A stretch of DNA of 64,000 bases, from positions 1,116,001 through 1,180,000 of the forward strand of contig JASGHK010000008.1 in the NCBI GenBank assembly GCA_049841135.1, in the 5' to 3' direction. Below, piece after piece: positions 61,505 to 64,000 of the stretch. Source of the DNA: JACRCT01 sp049841135 (GTDB lineage Bacteria; Myxococcota; Myxococcia; Myxococcales; UBA5297). A program made the position numbers and the translations under genes. A model generated the notes under the pieces. The model was not told the origin of the DNA, ran no database searches, and was given only the letters and a program-made list of their open reading frames with translations. Every line of letters begins with the position of its first letter. Within the stretch, counting starts at the first letter, position 1.

Positions 61505-63801
61505 CTAATCCTCGCTCGGCCAGAACCGCGTCAGGCCCGGGAAGCGCTGCTCCAACGCCGTGAGTGCCTCCGGCTCGAAGGTGCAGAAGCTGAAGTAGAG
61601 GTCCTCGAGCTCTGGCAGGGCCGCGAGCAGCCCAGCGCCTCTCGCCCCGAGGTGCGCGTGGTGCACGCCCAGCGAGCGCAGGCGCAGCGCGTGTCCGCTC
61701 TCCAGGAACTTCTCGAGGACGGCCTGATCCGTCTCCTGGCCCAGGTGCACCGACCGCAGCCGGGGCAGCGCTCCGGTCGCGGCGACCTTGAACACCTCGC
61801 TGCCGTAGTTGTTCTCCCCCAGGACCAGCGTCTCCGCTTCGGGCATCGCCAGGAGGATGGCGCGGAGGCCGTGCACCCCCATCCAGTTGTAGAAGAGGCG
61901 CAGCTCGCGCAGGTGGGCAAGCCACTTCCCCACCGCCAGCGCCTTGCCGCCCTCGCCGCCGCACTTGTTGTTCGCCAGGTCGAGCACGCGCGCGCTGTCC
62001 AGCAGCGATCCCTTGGCCAGCGCCGCCATCCCCTCCGGGCCGATGGAGTTTCCGCCCAGGTCCACGCGCTCGAGCCCCGGCGCTTCGCCCTTGGCGAGCT
62101 CCGCGGCGCCGTCGTCCTTGAGCGATGCGCCCACGAGCGACAGGGCCGCGAGGTTGGGGAGGAGCTTCGAGCGGGCCAGCAGCTTCGCCCCCTCGGCGCG
62201 CAGCGCGCCGCGCAGGGTCAGTTCGCGGACGCGCGAGAGCGCCCAGCCGTCGAGCATCGACGCCAGGGCCTTGGCGTTCACCGAGCCCAGCACCAGCGTC
62301 TGGAGCGAGGCGAGCGCCGGCGACGCCGCGATCGCGGCCAGGCCCTTCTCCGGGACCTCGCAGCTCTCAATCGAGCTCCCCGCAGCCCCGACAGGCCCGC
62401 GGCAGCCGCCAGGGCTCTCGCGCCCGTGAGCCCCAACGCCTCGTCGTGCAGCGTCAGCGACTGCAGCGTCTTCATTCCTGCGATGGCCTGGGCTTCGGCG
62501 GGTCCCACTCCGGCCCGCCCCAGCGAGAGGGTCCGCAGCGGCAACGCCGCGAGCCGGTCGAAGGGAGGCGGCTGCTTCGGTGCCGAAGAGGCCGAGACCT
62601 GCAGGTCTTGCAGCTGCGCGCAGGCCTTGTTCTGGACGATCTCCGAAAGGAGCGCGTGCGAGTCGGGGACGCCGGCGACCACCAGCCGCTCGAGTCGGAC
62701 GAGGTGCGGCGAGCGCAAGACGGCGAGCGCCTCCGCGTCGCTCTCCACCTTCAGGTCCAGGTCGCGGATCCGCGCCAGCTCGGGCATGGCCGCCAGCGCG
62801 TTGGCCCAGCCCGTGACCCTGACGCTCTCGCCGAAGGGGTCGACCTCCAGGCGGCGAATGGGGGCCACCTTCGCGGCTGCGGCGAGCCCCGGCAGCGCGC
62901 GGGTGGTGCACGCCAGGCTCTCGACGAGCCCGCGGCGGATGGAGAAGGCCCGGCGATACGGTTGCTGCCGGGGGCGGAGCGCGCGGATCGAGGCGACTTC
63001 GCGCGTCCACGGGACCACGTGCTGGCATCGCAGCGTCTCGACCCTCTCCGCCAGCGTCGGGCGCCGAGGGTCGTCTTCGGACAGCTCCTCCAAAAGACAG
63101 GACAGCTGCAGGAACTCGCCCAGCGGATCGCCTTGTTCCTGGAGCAGGTCGGCCAGCACGCTGCGCGTCTTGAGATCGTCCGGGTCGGCGAGGATCCGCT
63201 GCCACAGCTGCGCCGCTTCTCCAGTGAACGGCCGCGGCTCCTCGGGGACGTAGGGCCCCGTCGGCGGGAGCGGCGCCGCAGGCGTGGGCGGCGCTTTCCC
63301 GGAAGCCTTCGCGGCTTTCGCATCCTTGGCCCTTGCCGCCTTGGCTGGGCTTTCGATCTTGGGCTCGGGAGCTGGGACCGGTCCGGCTGCGCAGGCAGGC
63401 ATGGCGCCCGCCGCGGAGCGAAGCAGCGCAGCGTCCTTCTCGGTGAGCTGCCGGGGCGTCTGAAGGCTCATGCCCAGCGCCCCCTTCTTGGCCTGGATCC
63501 CGGTGCCGGTCGAGAACTGGAGCTGGTCGCGCACGGCCGTGACGTCCGCGATGGGGACCTCGCTCGGCGCCGCGCGCCAGGCGCCGTCCTCCTGCCGAGG
63601 CGACTCCAGGATGGCCACCAGCCACAGCTTCTCGTCGGGCGGACGCACGGTGACCAGGAACAGCGCGCCGCCACCCGCGAGGGGTGCGAGCGCCTTGTGG
63701 GTGCTCGTGTAGCGATCGAGCCCGAGGCGGTCGCCAGGCCGGGCGGTCTTCGAGAGCGCTTCGAACTGCGCCTTGCTCACGATGGCGAGGAGGTCGGTCA
63801 T
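61505..63801 (-). CDS. TIGR02996 plus leucine-rich-repeat protein (one frame break)
   Basis: Predicted 765 aa after repair. Near residues 195-250, LADPDDLKTRSVLADLLQEQ and GDPLGEFLQLS match the TIGR02996 repeat-companion domain found beside LRRs in myxobacteria and Gemmata. The rest is a long series of leucine-rich repeats (LRTLSLGRAGVGPAEAQAI; LERVDLGGNSIGPEGMAAL). One base is missing after AG near 62374. Cytoplasmic. The ATG at 63801 (GGGAG upstream) is preferred over a GTG at 63819. Confidence 0.75.
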
Positions 63802-63898
63802 GGGGCCGGAGTCTCCCACGAGATGGCAGCAAGAATGGGCGTAGTTCCCAGGTTACCGAGCGCCCGCCCCTCGGGAAGCGCGGGAGTTAGTCGTGGAA

Positions 63899-63961
63899 GG
63901 AGGCCTCTCTCGTTCGGATAATCGCTTTTGCGAGAAGAGAAACCCGAACAAGAGAGGCTCC
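63899..63961. repeat. Imperfect inverted repeat upstream of the right-edge frame
   Basis: GGAGGCCTCTCTCGTTCGG (63899-63917) and CCGAACAAGAGAGGCTCC (63944-63961) are nearly reverse complements, separated by 26 bases. Could be a leader hairpin or the terminal inverted repeat of a mobile element entering at the right edge. Confidence 0.6.
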
Positions 63962-63962
63962 G

Positions 63963-64000
63963 GTGCGGAGTATTCAGGAGGCGCGGGTCGAGGTCCAGCA
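63963..64000 (+). CDS. Start of an unidentified gene (partial)
   Basis: A GTG preceded by GAGAGG opens a frame of 12 codons (VRSIQEARVEVQ) cut by the window edge. Too short to identify. A transposase is only a guess because of the inverted repeat upstream. Confidence 0.3.
   Translation, partial: MRSIQEARVEVQ

Overview
The window looks like a chromosomal piece of a myxobacterium-like member of the Myxococcota (former Deltaproteobacteria). The DNA is very GC-rich. There are two transmembrane Ser/Thr kinases, FHA, TPR, roadblock, DUF4388/PATAN-like, TIGR02996-type and DUF2378-like proteins, and a division/cell-wall (dcw) cluster carrying an extra STAS gene. No tRNA, rRNA or CRISPR was recognised. 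A possible mobile-element end lies at the right edge.

Layout. 1-4031: a rhomboid-like fragment, an FHA-FHA-TM-TPR protein, a response regulator with a Cro/C1-type helix-turn-helix, and a convergent outer-membrane-barrel-like protein. 4222-9675: a run of TadE/TadG-like minor pilins, a secreted protein, a Flp-type pilin and two small cysteine-patterned secreted proteins. 9773-15670: a kinase, an ABC ATPase, TonB, a HIT protein and small proteins. 15757-34040 (minus strand): mraZ, STAS, rsmH, ftsL, ftsI, murE, murF, mraY, murD, ftsW, murG, murC, ddl, ftsQ, ftsA, ftsZ, with overlapping or closely spaced genes and no murB. A promoter and a five-repeat MraZ-type operator precede mraZ. 34376-38141: a small membrane protein, a second kinase and hypothetical genes. 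38271-40085: rpsB-tsf (minus strand) with a terminator.

41142-46693 holds an ECF sigma factor gene overlapping a gene for one long protein. That protein joins an anti-sigma zinc finger, a transmembrane helix and a thioester-containing alpha-2-macroglobulin. This is the most striking arrangement here, because protease trapping outside the inner membrane could be wired directly to transcription. 46859-54622 is a signalling operon: roadblock, ODP-like metallo-beta-lactamase fold, double HD-GYP/PAS/histidine kinase, response regulator, ParA-like ATPase, second roadblock, second response regulator. 54629-63801 holds a zincin-like protein, a propeller lipoprotein plus the decayed remnant of a copy, a DUF2378-like protein, a VWA lipoprotein, a cluster of perfect palindromes, a zf-TFIIB protein and a leucine-rich-repeat protein.

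Sixteen frame breaks interrupt otherwise good genes, including essential ones (murC, ftsI). Each can be repaired by one base placed just after an AG dinucleotide on the coding strand. I treat them as consensus errors in the sequence, not biology, and give full-length gene coordinates across them.
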